From Siphonodentalium dalli (lineage: Eukaryota > Mollusca > Scaphopoda > Gadilida > Siphonodentaliidae), in assembly GCA_032622095.1 (NCBI GenBank), contig CP136063.1, positions 182,075,956 through 182,139,955 on the forward strand: a DNA stretch of 64,000 bases, given 5' to 3'. The position numbers were made by a program, and so were the translations under genes. Shown here piece by piece: positions 1 to 11,223 of this stretch. The first letter of the stretch is position 1. Each line of letters opens with the position of its first letter. Under the pieces are notes generated by a model. It was not told the DNA's origin, did not search any database, and saw nothing but the letters and a program-made list of their open reading frames with translations.

Positions 1-315
1 CGACCCCTTTTCTTTATCTTTTGACAAACAAAAATTCAGTTAAGACTATTTTTGTTCTATCTTAAATAAAAGTCAGTATAGTACAGTATACGTAGTCATT
101 ATATGTCTCTTTCATCAGTCTATAGCAACGTTAACCAATGCCCGTGTGGTTTGACTTCTGAAAGTTTGAGGCGTTGGCACCTTTTCACTGATTGTACCAC
201 ATTTTTTGGAATTGTACCACAAAACGACGGTCGTGTCTCCATGGAAATACGGGCAACGGGATACTGACCAATCAGGACGAGCCTTGTATGTAGGGTTAGG
301 TAAGGTGGTATTACA
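1..315. other. no feature recognised
   Basis: AT-rich sequence without a credible coding frame, RNA gene or repeat that I can recognise. The short minus-strand frame at 115-345 runs into the following minisatellite and has no family signature. Confidence 0.5.
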
Positions 316-456
316 ATTCTGGATGTATCTATAATTAGGGATCACTCTGTATACCTGTATCTGGAATTCGGGATCACTCTGGGTGTATCTGGAAATCGGG
401 ATTATTCTGGGTGTATCTAGAATAATTCGGGATCGTTCTGAATGTATCTGGAGTTC
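316..456. repeat. degenerate ~29 bp minisatellite, about 4-5 copies
   Basis: Units of the form 'tctggaattcgggatcact' plus 'ctgggtgta' follow each other with substitutions and small indels. Period and copy number are read by eye. No coding potential is implied. Confidence 0.7.
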
Positions 457-1754
457 GCCACTCTAGTTGAAGCGACTCAATGTTCAAGCCTAAATTAAAA
501 CAGAGTATATGTTTGCTTTTGCCACGTTCCGGTGATCAAATATGTCGACAAACTCACGAGATATGCATAGGCATGTATGCCTCAAGAAAACTTATTGAAG
601 TCATAGAGATAATTGACTCAGATTGACAGAATAACCATTTGTTTTCTATGGCATGTAACAGTAAAGAGCGTGTGTTGATTAGTCTATCCTGATATGGTGA
701 TAATAAAGAGCGTTATTCCAGACAGTTGAAATTGCTAATAAACTTTTGCAACCTTGATACGTTTTATGAGTTCAACGTGGCTGCGTATAAGTATTCCAAG
801 TACTAATACATACATATTGTCATCCTAAGAATGGTACAAGGAAATAAATTGTTCTCAAATTTATTCCTTAAACTGAGATATAAAATGTGGCTAATTAAAA
901 CATTTCACTATTCAGTTGTTGCGTGTGTATGATTTCAATTGAACATCAGTTTTTGAAAGAAAAAAAAAACACTAACTAAACCACCAATTAATTATTTGTA
1001 ATATGAGATGTCCTTGTCTTTCTATTGGAATATTACTGAATAAGTGCCTTCTGCAGAAAGGCTAATAATGAAAAAAGTGCCTTTGCCACGACCATGCAGT
1101 CATTGCCATATCATACACAAGTGGGCGTCACTGTGCTGCCATTTTACAACTCTGTTCAATGCATGCGGCACGAAGACCAGACAACAATGAATAGATCTGT
1201 TCTGACTCTTAAATAAGGTGAACATCGTAAATATGAACCCTATGGCTGAGATACTCAGACAGGAGAACAGAACTATCTCCAGAAGGACAACAATAGACTG
1301 GAAACCGCGTCATTATATATGAACTCTTTTCCATGCACTCAGGATGGAGTACCCCTGTAGCAGAATTTATTCAAAATCCGATAAACCATAGCTGATATCT
1401 CTGCTTGGAAGGACAGCAAAGCATCATCACTTTCAGTTGTTTGGCATAATTAGCGAAATAGAAACTAAAATTTGACTTTGTATATACCGACTTTTTTAGC
1501 ATTATTTGGGATATAACATCAACTTTTCTTTCCGCTATTGAGTCCAACAACTGTGGTCTCCAGATAAGCGACGAAGGATACGTCTATACGGAAACGTCAT
1601 TGGGTCCTCTTTTGAAAGCACTCCTAATAGCGAGCATTCATATACCAAATCCCAAATAACACATGTATGATTGAGATTATATTGATATTTTTGATATTAT
1701 TTATTTTAAATTTACACATGTGCACTATAGGGGCAGACACCATACATACAATAC
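457..1754. other. non-coding stretch; two isolated AAAGAGCG motifs
   Basis: No gene recognised over about 1.3 kb. It contains the motif TAAAGAGCG at 662-670 and AATAAAGAGCGTTATT at 702-717, the latter preceded by 'cctgatatgg'. The same motif and context recur far away (39.8 kb) and in other repeats of the window. Confidence 0.5.
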
Positions 1755-1867
1755 GTAGTTTTAGTGCTATACGGGTCAAAGTTCTGGAATGGCATTTCCA
1801 TATATGGAACTTTCGAATATTATATGGAAATGCTACTCCAGAACTTTGACCTATAGCACTGAAACCA
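1755..1867. repeat. ~100 bp hairpin-forming inverted repeat
   Basis: Left arm 1763-1804 and right arm 1820-1860 are reverse complements apart from a 2-nt bulge and two mismatches; the loop is about 15 nt (1805-1819). Weaker pairing continues to roughly 1755 and 1867. The dimensions are like a pre-miRNA, but a tiny palindromic MITE is at least as likely. There is no evidence of transcription. Confidence 0.75.
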
Positions 1868-2430
1868 CCGAACCGGGCCTGGTGGATCCAATATGGCCGC
1901 GAGTTAGTGACAGGGCGTATAACAGCAACATCAATTCATATAATATTATAACACTAGAAGGCATATGACAATCAATACATTATGTAATCGTTTTAAACTT
2001 TCTTTCTCGTCAAAGAATTTCCGGACCATTTTACAGAATATACTGCACACATCTTTGTTTTCAATTTTCATAAGATATATAAATTTTCTTCCTCACTCGT
2101 ACATTGAAATTCTGGTATTTATGCTAAAATGTCAATGGAAAATCTATAGCGCGTTCCACTATACTTCAATTTGCACACCGACATTTACCCCAAAAAGGTA
2201 GAACATTGGAAATATTTTAGATTTTGTTAAAGATACACCGTCCGATTATCAATTGTTCCATTGTAGGGCTGTTAAGGTGATAACAGCAGACGACTTATAA
2301 ATAAACGTGCAGAAGAGCCTTATTTATTGAGATGGTTATGGAGATTGACATGTTTAGATAATAAGTTCAACAAACGACCTGATGTCTGTTGAACTTATTA
2401 TCTGCATGGATATTTCCTATGGGTTAACTA
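1868..2430. other. no feature recognised
   Basis: AT-rich sequence with only short chance frames. It ends at the 8 bp target duplication of the following hAT-type element. Confidence 0.45.
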
Positions 2431-2438
2431 CTCATCAA

Positions 2439-3283
2439 CAGGGTTGGTGATTTTTTTGATTTTTTTTAAATAAATAAAAAAAATCGATTTATTTGATTTA
2501 AATCGATTTTTTTGATTTTTTTTCTAATTGTTATGAAAATATTCAATTGTGCAATGTCTTTGATAAATGAAGGTTCTAGAAGGTGTTGCTTATTATATCC
2601 AAGGCTGGATTAATCAAAATTCTATTATTATTTATAATTTTTGTATTACATGTATCAAGCACAAATATCATGGCTGAACAGATTTAGCGACCATGTACTT
2701 TAATTATGCATACACTTAGGTCCATGTGAGTTCCAATGTTGTGATATCTGGATAGGTAAACCTGTGCTTAAATATTTACTAATAAATTTAGTAAATTTTA
2801 GCTGAGAACTGAATATATTATCAATCACCTTTGCTCCTCGTGACTTGAGGACATACATGTAATCACACCATATATCAAGTATGGACATTAGACAACTACA
2901 TGTAGAGTAGTTTAGATGGCAGAGTATATTGTAGAATTACTTGGTTGGCATTTACATGTATGGCAATCAGAAAAGGAAAGGAAATTTAATAGTCTAATGA
3001 GGAATCTTAGTTACAAATAAGCGGAACAGGCCGTTGCTGGAGCAGTAATCACAGAACCATGCAGTATGCCTGTTTCTATAGGGTTGACAATTACTGCACA
3101 ATTTCATATCTATTATCCAATTTTGTATATTGTTTAATCATAATCATGTTATAGTTTACAAAAAACCTTGTTAGATATTGCAAATTCTTGACATATGCAA
3201 TCATTTCAAAATTTTTGCTTTAAATCAATGATTTAAAAAAAAAATCATTGATTTAAATCGCTTGATTTAAATCAGCCAGCCCT
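2439..3283. mobile_element. hAT-type MITE, 845 bp, with perfect 8 bp TSD
   Basis: The left end starts CAGGGTTGGTGATTT and the reverse complement of the right end starts CAGGGCTGGCTGATTT, a pair of imperfect terminal inverted repeats. Both ends abut an identical 8 bp direct repeat CTCATCAA (2431-2438 and 3284-3291). An 8 bp TSD with CAGGG termini is the hallmark of hAT transposons. Near the ends the element carries runs of ATCGATTTAAAT-like sequence. The interior is AT-rich without a transposase frame, so it is non-autonomous. The intact TSD supports a single insertion without later rearrangement. Confidence 0.9.
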
Positions 3284-3291
3284 GCTCATCA

Positions 3292-3559
3292 ATGATGCTT
3301 TTGTATATAAAAGGGTTAAAGAAATACCATCTCAGTCTATCCACGGGAATGCAACCATTTTAAATATCGTGCAATCGTATATAATTATCATTAACAATAT
3401 AAGAGACAGCCAGGTCATAAGGTCATACGCGCACATAATAAGGTGTCTTTATTTAACTTGTGGCTTTTTTAGAAATCAAAATTTTGCTGCCAACTGTTTA
3501 TGTTGTTATCACACCTAGTTTTGTTTGACACCAGAATAATAAGTAAATTATAAATATAT
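3292..3559. other. no feature recognised
   Basis: Short AT-rich spacer between the hAT MITE and a dispersed repeat. Confidence 0.4.
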
Positions 3560-3985
3560 GACGTTATCATCCGGAAACCAAAATAATTGAGCAATTCTAA
3601 ACCACAAGGGTCATAACTCTGGTTGAATGAGTGGACCGAACCCAAATTCGACCTTGACCTGTATTTTAATGTAAGTAATCCATATATCAAATTGAAAACA
3701 AACTGATAACTAAAACTAAAGTCATCATCCAGAAACCAAAATACTTGGCAAATTTAAAGTCGACAAGGGCCATAACACCGGTAAAATGGGCGGATCGAAC
3801 TTGATCTGTATTTTAATATGAGCATCCAGATACCAAATTTGACTGCATTTCCTTATTATCTTTTACTGCCATTGTATAATCCATGTGTGTATTGTAAATA
3901 AATTATCCTTTCCTATCCTATCCTATTTGAAAACAATCTGAAACTTATATCATCTGGGACGGACGCACGGACAATTTCGGGGACA
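3560..3985. repeat. dispersed mollusc-type repeat with two ~157 bp sub-units
   Basis: Two related units begin 'atcatccggaaaccaaaata' (3567) and 'atcatccagaaaccaaaata' (about 3727). Both contain a 'gggtcataactctgg' / 'gggccataacaccgg' block followed by 'gtattttaatgt'. It ends near 'gggacggacgcacggac'. I know this wording from mollusc genomic repeats, but the class (possibly Helitron-like or SINE-like) is not resolved here. Confidence 0.6.
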
Positions 3986-4854
3986 AAATATATTTAATTA
4001 ACTCATCCCGCTCTGATAATGGATTCAATTTTTTAATAAGTGAAGGGTAAGACTGACAGCATATATCACACCACACTTGGAATTTAGCATTGTATGTAAG
4101 TTTTCCCGTCATCTTGTATACTTGTATTGTCAATAAGGTATAGCCGTATAGGGGAGAGAGGTGGCTGTGTAATTTAACATAACGTGTGCTCCGATCCCTT
4201 TATAATGTTCTTAATTATACAATAAAATATGATTTAACTAAAACAAAAATGTCAGACCATGACATTCATGGCTCCAATAAGCTGATCGATGTAGAGTTAT
4301 GTCTCTTTCTTTGCTGGATACGAGTTTCGATTTTCCTTCTTATCTCTGTTGTCTTTGGGATCTTGCTTGACGCATTGCCAACTTCACACATCAACTTCTC
4401 GTAATTTCAAAATAAACGCTTCAGGTCCAGGAAATTACTCTTTTAGAGCAATAATGTTCTTCATTTTAAACCTAGTAATTGTTTTGGGGTTTTATTCACG
4501 TCCGGTGGGGAGGAGGAGTCACACATGCAGAGTTATATACCCTAGCTGCGCTGGTCTGACAACTGCTATACAGCGTTTTGTGTCTGTTTTTGGAAATAGG
4601 AAAATCAACAACAAGGGCTGTCACAATCGTGTAACAGGTGTGCATGGTTTCTAATCATATTTACTTGCCTATAGCGTCTGAAAATATAATGGATCAAAGC
4701 TTACTCAACGTAAGTGCACAAAAGAAAACATTTCCTTCAAGTTCATGTTGATAAGGGAATTTAGCAGAAGTTATACAGAAAGCTCGTTTCAGAAACATGT
4801 GTTTATTTACTTCTGGCTAACCGGCGTAGGAGTTGTCGGACGGACTATTTTTGC
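3986..4854. other. no gene recognised
   Basis: Several overlapping short frames (for example 4349-4654) lack family signatures, and none is supported by a splice, promoter or terminator pattern that I can see. Confidence 0.4.
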
Positions 4855-5578
4855 GTTACTATACCGGACAATGGCTGAGGACACACAGACCACAGTAGCT
4901 ATGGCATAGGCGGTGTGACAATTTATTATGGTGGAGTTTGGAGACAATTGGTCGTCATATATGCCATAGCCACCCATGTCGCCGCTGCAAATTCGCACAA
5001 TGATTCTTCCAAAGTTCGTTATAATCAACCTTTTTCTTAAAAATTGTTTTGGTCCTTGTATATAAAGTTCGCTTTGATTATTCCATATACTTTCTCTCAG
5101 CTGTATTTCCTCCAACAGGTCCGATGCAGCTTCATCTGCCCACATGATCATGTTAGCGGAATTATGCTTGGAACTAAACGTCGCAAAATAAAATTCGCAA
5201 TTGGGGAACTGTCTTAATACGCATGAAATTTATATAAGTAAATAAACATTCATTGAGATCATATCAATAAAACGTAATACGTGCATGATATGTCAAAGTT
5301 CAAACACAATTCTGGACGATCGATCGTGCAATTATACATATCGTAGAGAATACAATGTAGCAATACGTAATGAGTAGATATCAACCTTGGTGAAACGCAA
5401 TGGGTTAATTGGTCCAGTCGACTCATTGTGCGGAAACTCAGCGGGCAACATGGCTAGCTATGGCACATAATTATGACGGCCAATTGTTACCAAACTCCAC
5501 CATAATAAATTGTCACACCTACTATGCCATAGCTACTGTGGTACTTGTGTCCGCAGCCAATTTCCGCATAATTTGATC
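4855..5578. mobile_element. inverted-repeat (foldback or MITE-like) element, ~720 bp
   Basis: Arm 4868-4983 and arm 5448-5565 are imperfect reverse complements over about 115 bp. Shared blocks include 'ccacagtagctatggcata' and 'acaatttattatggtggag'. The ~465 bp between them is unrelated. Termini and TSD could not be fixed. The minus-strand frame at 4807-5151 lies across the left arm and is a by-product. Confidence 0.7.
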
Positions 5579-6535
5579 TCATCCGGCCAATTTCCAATTG
5601 AATAGTGATAGTCTGGTTCCTCAAAATAATACAGAATGAATTGTAACCGACAAAACTATTTAATGGAAAATGTAAGATTTCCTTACAGCATAACTGTGCG
5701 AAATGGCAATGGACAGAAGCCCACCTTGCATTCCACTCTCAAGTTTGGATGTGAAACGTGTTATGCTGGATAATTCCGACGTTTCAACGAAGATCACATA
5801 TAGAGTGATCCTTCTTTGTCTGCACCAACGATGTGTCACCTGACGGTGAGATGCACGAAGCTGGTGTATTGTATACTTCAACGAGAAAAACTCATGCAAT
5901 ACACAGAAGTGACATCGCTTGTGTATGTTCCATAGTGCGTGTACCCATGGTTGGCGGTGATCTACAGGGCGTGATCGTTTGAGAGGCCAATAATTTTCTA
6001 ACATGAGGTATTTGATTTGCCCTGATATTAGCGGTTTGCATTGTTCGATGTTGCCATTGATTACACATGTTATGGTCAATGGCTGAAATAGACATCCTTT
6101 TCATTTGAGATTTTGCACATTTATTTTTTGATGATCGTTTTAACAGAATTAATGCATGGTCAGACGCACGTTTTGTCAAAATTTACTGGTATTTCAAAAT
6201 GACACTTAATGACACGGACGACGGACAGCCCAAAACCGCGATAAGAGGATACACCGGCAATGTCTTGTCTTTGCAAAAGAACGAGCTTTACTTGTGTATA
6301 TCCCTTGGATACATGTGTTCAATGCACAAGCTTCGTACATCTCGCCGTAAACCTTTTATAACCAAAGCTCATAGTGTAATGATAGATTGATTTTTGTTCT
6401 GAGAAAAAGATATACCATTTGGCGCACTTCGTCCAAAAAGATTATTCTTGGTTTTAGAGACAAAACTATTTGAACTAATACCCCAATCGGTCCACATGTG
6501 TTATCAGGTTTTAATTTTTGTTGATTGTCTTAAAG
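5579..6535. other. no gene recognised
   Basis: Overlapping minus-strand frames at 5660-6179 have no recognisable domain and overlap each other in different phases, which argues against coding. Confidence 0.4.
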
Positions 6536-6953
6536 GTACTCAATCCTATCAGAGAGTCCCCATATCATCAAGATGCAACATTTACATTTCTTCAAAATAC
6601 GCTTTAGTTATCAGAATCGATTAATTGTCAACTATGGTATCAAATTTCCCAAAACGTGTTATTTATCAACATTTTGTTCAACGAAATATGGCCGTATTAT
6701 CACTCGAGTATTCACGAAATTTGGCCGTATTACCACTTGTTTTAGAGTTATCCGTCTTCGTCCGCAATTTTGACCGAGACCATCCTTTTGACGGCGTGTT
6801 TCTGGGCCACAAACAATTGAAACAACAAACTTCAAAAATCGATATCTGATCACTTTGAGTTTTGATGTGTAGGTTCATCGACTCGAATCAAATATTTTTT
6901 ACCCCCGAAGCAAAAGAAATAGTAGTTTAGGGGTGTTTAATCGGATTGAGTAC
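6536..6953. mobile_element. candidate short TIR element
   Basis: 'ggtactcaatcc' at 6535 and its near reverse complement 'ggattgagtac' at about 6942 bracket about 420 bp. Within it, 'cgaaatatggccgtatta' and 'cgaaatttggccgtatta' form a local 46-bp-offset duplication. The inverted ends are only ~12 bp and no TSD is evident, so this is a weak call. Confidence 0.35.
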
Positions 6954-7254
6954 ATTTAAATGATACATTACAACTCCGTATATTTTGGCTTTTAGAGAAT
7001 ATTTTTTATGACCAAAGACGTCGTGTCACATAATTCTGTCCCATGTATTATCTCCCTTTGTATCTATTGTTAAGAAAATATGTTCAGTTTAATATAAATG
7101 CAAATCAATTGCATTTCCAATTGTGATATTTGATATTTTTAGGTGTCGACAGGGTAATGTGGGTAATTAGCGGGAAATTTGTTGTTTTAGACCAAGCATT
7201 AGCATATTGTTCTACTTTTGGTCGATATTTTGATCTGAAATGATTATCAGTTGG

Positions 7255-7330
7255 AAAGTTCCAGAAATTTCAGGGTGGACACACACCCACCAAAAACGGA
7301 GACCCCATAACCACGTCCCTGGATATTGAT
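7255..7330. repeat. fragment of dispersed repeat (also at 10.2 and 51.2 kb)
   Basis: The block 'aacggagaccccataacca' plus 'cgtccct' matches 51220-51250 in the same orientation and 10165-10200 in the opposite one. Family unknown. Confidence 0.55.
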
Positions 7331-7597
7331 GGGGAAGTTGCGGTAGACATTGGTAAACATTGGTCACTCCAGCAGCATCCGACAGAAAATGCCATATATA
7401 CTGTGGTGTGCAATTCGCCCCGTTTCCTCAATCAGAATCGGACATGTATCTGTGGTTGGGGTAGCGATACACGATATCTTACCATTTATACCTCATCTTG
7501 CGTCATGGCATTTGGTAAACAGCACATGGGTGCTTTGTTATAAGGTGGAAGTATTTATTTATCTGACATTTGACTGGATTGTTGCATCACAAGTTGA

Positions 7598-9443
7598 ATT
7601 ATAAATAATAATAAATTTAGTTTAAAGCCGTAAATCCTCATAGACCTCTTAGGCTTTACATCAATACATATACAATGATGATCAGAACATAGTAAGAAAT
7701 ATCAATTATGTAAAATGAGCTGCTCATCTGGCTACCATCAGTGGGTCGGATGATACACACGTTGAAACAGATGCGTTTTAAGTTTAGATGTGAACATTTT
7801 AAGCGACTGGGGTGCCCTCAAGTGACCAGGCAATTTATTCCAGAGAAATGGTGAAGCGACGGAAAAGGCCCGGTCACCAGCTGTTACGAGGTCACCCAGT
7901 ACAAACACAAGGCTGTGAGAACTTTCAGATCGCAGAGGCCGCGGAGGAACATATCGAGAAATCAAGTCTGCCAAGTATGATGGGGCCTCGCTATTCAGAC
8001 ACTTGTGCGTTAATTTCAAAATTTTGAATTCAATCCGTTCCCTCGGAGGTAACCAGTGGAGCTCGCACAATAATGACGTGACATGATCATATTTACGGCT
8101 CATAAAAATAACTCGTGATTTCGGCACAGTTTCGATTTTGTCCAAGAAGGACTGGTTGCAGCCGTACAACAGAGAATTGCAGTAGTCCAGACGACTGGTA
8201 ACGAAGGCATGTACTAGCTGTTTTGTGGTCTCGACGTCGATAACATTCCGCACCCTGCTGATATTTCTAAGATGGTAATATGAGGACCTGCACACTTGCT
8301 CGATGTGTTTTTCAGCAGACAGGTTCTCGTCCAAGAAATATCCGAGGTTGCGGACTGTGCTGGATGGCGAGACAACACTGCCTTCAATGTTGAGACTATG
8401 TTTAGAACATTTTGAAAGTTGCTGTCGCAAACCAATATATATTATTTCAGTTTTATCTGCATTCAATTTTAAGAAGTTGATAGTCATCCATGATCGAATA
8501 TCGGCGACACATCGTTCAAGCTTATATTTGGTAGAACTTGTAGAATCAAAATCCGGCTTAAAATGAATATACAGTTGTGTGTCATCCGCATAGAAGTGAA
8601 AAGATAATTCATGTCGTCTAATGATGTCGCCAAGGGGTAGTACATATATAGTGTAGAGCAACGGCCCCAGCACTGATCCCTGTGGAACGCCGAATTTAAG
8701 AGAAGCTGCTTTCGATGTGGAACCGGAAACGGCAACTCTCTGCGTACGGTCGTGTAGGTAGGATCGAAACCAGTCCAATGCGGTCCCGACAATCCCAAGA
8801 CGATCGGAAAGTCTGTTTAAAAGGACAGGGTGGTCGATCGTGTCGAACGCTGCGCTTAAGTCGAGTATAACGAGGCACGATACCTGTTGTTTGCCCATGG
8901 CTTGCAGTATGTCATTCTGCACTCGCAAAAGCGCAGTTTCAGTACTGCAAAATGACATATACGCGGACTGGAAGACTTCTGCTGAACCACCCCTTCAAGG
9001 TGGTCACGGACTTGCTTGGTAAACTCACGTTCAATAACCTTTGACAAGAAGGAAAGATTAGAGACCGGTCGGTAGTTTTTCAGCGTCTCCGGATCCAGCC
9101 CCGGCTTCTTGAAGAGTGGTGTTACAAGAGCCTGCTTCATCGACGTTGGGAAAACGCCGGTAGAAAGTGATGTGTTAACTATATCAAGAATCCATGGCAT
9201 CAGCGCAGGGAGACAGGATTTTAGTAACACAGTTGGGATGACATCAAGTTTGCATTGCTTGGATGATGCATGCTGGATGGTCTTAGTAAGCTCCTCAGAT
9301 GAAATCGACCGAAAACTATCAAGAATGGTCGGCACTGAAACGAGTGAGTCCGAAATCGTACCACTAGCAGATACACTGTCCAGAATGGACCGTATTGTAT
9401 CAATTTTATTGACGAAGAAGTCAGAAAAATTATCTCCCTTGAA
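7598..9443 (-). mobile_element. 5'-truncated L2/CR1-type non-LTR retrotransposon
   Basis: On the minus strand the sequence encodes the reverse transcriptase and C-terminal region of an L2-like element. The upstream endonuclease is missing: the coherent frame begins at about 9443 with 'FSDFFVNKIDTIRSIL', the linker that normally follows the endonuclease. A 3' UTR of ~130 bp ends in an ATAAATAATAATAAAT-type tail at 7600-7618, as expected of L2/CR1 elements, which end in short microsatellite tails. 5' truncation is typical of target-primed reverse transcription. No TSD could be identified. Confidence 0.88.
7738..9443 (-). pseudogene. L2-like reverse transcriptase, frameshifted
   Basis: Two minus-strand frames make up one RT. 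The first (about 9443-8980) reads through 'SIPTVLLK'-type and 'LVTPLFKKPGLDPETLKNYRPVSNL'-type blocks, the finger region of RT. After 'RDHLEG' the reading must shift phase near 8975-8995 into 'EVFQSAYMSFCSTETALL'. The second frame then carries motif A (LDLSAAFDTIDH), GVPQGSVLGP and the catalytic YADD box (8581-8592), followed by the C-terminal 'LHWLPPRERIEFKIL' region typical of L2. One frameshift and the missing endonuclease make it non-functional. The RT would copy its own RNA by target-primed reverse transcription. Confidence 0.88.
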
Positions 9444-9612
9444 CTATGCAAAACCCTCTTTTTTCAAACAATTTTGACCGAAATTGGCAGTTTTCGGACA
9501 GCGAATGTAAGTCTATAGACAGCATATGAGTTATTGAAACTAGATAGACGTAAGATGTATTAGACAATAAAAAGTTATCATAGCAATTTTGATAGTTTGT
9601 CTTGGAATAGCA

Positions 9613-9815
9613 GACTTTGCAGTCACGTGATAAGCAGTATTTATGCCTTGAACTATTACAAATATGCAGTCACGTGATAAGCAGGGAAAACACTCATGTG
9701 CATACTTTAGTTTTAGTTCAAGCAGTATTTATGCCTTGAATTATTACAATTTGGGAGATATAACAAATTTAAAAAATGATATCATGGAAAATCAGTTTAT
9801 TTTCCGGCCCTGAGC
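9613..9815. repeat. dispersed repeat copy A (second copy at 17.15 kb)
   Basis: The block 'atgcagtcacgtgataagca', then 'catgtgcatacttt', 'agttcaagcagtat' and 'ccttgaattattacaattt' recurs at 17153-17275 with few differences. At 9613-9660 the first part is also duplicated locally. The 5' end of the L2 remnant lies about 170 bp to the left. Class unknown. Confidence 0.7.
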
Positions 9816-9850
9816 ATCCAATTTTGTAAACCTTGGTACCTATATAAAAT

Positions 9851-10164
9851 ACTAGCTGATGTGCCCGACTCAGTCTGCGCTATTTAGGGATTTCTTTGTG
9901 ATCGCCTCCGTCTGGGTAGAATATACAGCGTCTGAAAAGTATTAGGAGAAAGAAAAAAACTAATGTTCGATCGGTCCAGATACATGCCTATATGAGATTA
10001 TATGAGCGAGGTCAAGGTCACGGTCAAGGTTACGATCGCACGTTAAATTTGACACGCCCATATTGTTCCCTGTATCAAAGTAGGCCTACATACTAAATTT
10101 GAGCCGGATCGGTCGAGCAGTTTTCGAGTCTATAACACATATACATACATACATACAAACAGGG
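9851..10164 (+). mobile_element. SINE-like element with RTE-type tail
   Basis: It begins 'actagctgatgtgcccgac', resembling the start of the units at 11224-12118, and ends 'gatcggtcgagcag' followed by an (ACAT)n microsatellite (10138-10162). A 'cgatcggtcga...' stretch ending in ACAT repeats is the usual 3' end of RTE-class non-LTR elements and the SINEs that borrow their machinery. There is no coding capacity. The middle contains 'gaggtcaaggtcacggtcaa'. Confidence 0.65.
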
Positions 10165-11200
10165 ACATGTCTAGGGGGTCTCCGTTGGGGGTGTCCACCT
10201 TGGAGAATTCCAACTGCACCCCCACCTTGAATCAGACCAAATACAGGTTTTGCATAATTCAATTTGCACCTCAGTGCTCATGCCTAATATCCTATATATT
10301 AATAAACCATGGTTCTATATACCCGGGTATGAGAACATTCAGATATTTGAACCTGAAAATTGCATAAATCCTAACATAGCGGTCTAACTCCAGACAAATG
10401 AAATGCACGAGGATACGGACAAGAGACCAGGACACACCGGACCGACCATGATTGTTCGGCCTGGTGTCAGAAAATTTTGAAAACTAAACGAGAAAATCCC
10501 AAAATCCTAGCATCTTGACTGGTCTCAAGCTTTCATAGTGTTGGAAATTTCAAATCTCATACTCTCCCTTAGGTTGGAAATTCTCCAACTGATGACCATT
10601 TCAGTCCACAATTTTGACCAAATGTATTAAAATATTGTTTTCTTAAACTAATTAGCAGTTTTTTATTGGCCACGGGGTAGGGACCATGACAAACCGGGTT
10701 ACCATGGTTCGGCCCGGAGTGCGAAAAATCTAAACGAGAAAATCGCAAAATCCTAACATCTAGACTAGCCTCAAGCCTTCCTAGAGTTGGAAATTTCAAA
10801 CCTGACAGCCCCCACTTAGGTTGGAAAATGTCCAACTGATGACAATTCGAATGACAATGTTGACCAAATGTAGGACAATATTGTTTTCTTAAATTAACTA
10901 ACAGTTTTGGACTGGCCTTGGGGGAGCGACCAGGAAACAAGCTTTCCAAGTGTTGGAAATTTCCAAACTGACACCCCCCTAAGGTTGGAAAATTTCCAGC
11001 TGATTGCCATTTCAATCCAAAAGTTTGACCAAAAGTAGGAAAATATGCAAATATTGGTCCAAAAACAATAAATTCCCCCAATAAATTGTTTGAAAAAAAT
11101 CAAACTACAAGAACAATTTCAACCTATTGTTGGAAATTTTGAACAAAGTTGGGGGTGAGACACTCCCCGCCAAACCCCCCTGTCGCCACGTTTCTGCAGA
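10165..11200. repeat. dispersed repeat with tandem ~164-248 bp units
   Basis: Three related units are marked by 'ttggaaattctccaactgat' (10573), 'ttggaaaatgtccaactgat' (10821) and 'ttggaaaatttccagctgat' (10985); the last is internally shortened. Each contains 'cgagaaaatc.caaaatcct', 'tcaagc.tt' and 'ttttgaccaaatgta'. An inverted copy lies at 50800-51250. The frames at 10569-11103 on the minus strand are by-products of the repeat. The element type is not identified. Confidence 0.7.
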
Positions 11201-11223
11201 CAAAAGTTCCAACATATATAATA

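Noticed and set aside
9335-9451. Separate minus-strand ORF upstream of the L2 RT
   Set aside because: The correct phase in this interval continues the L2 polyprotein ('FSDFFVNKIDTIRSIL'); the other frame is a shadow.
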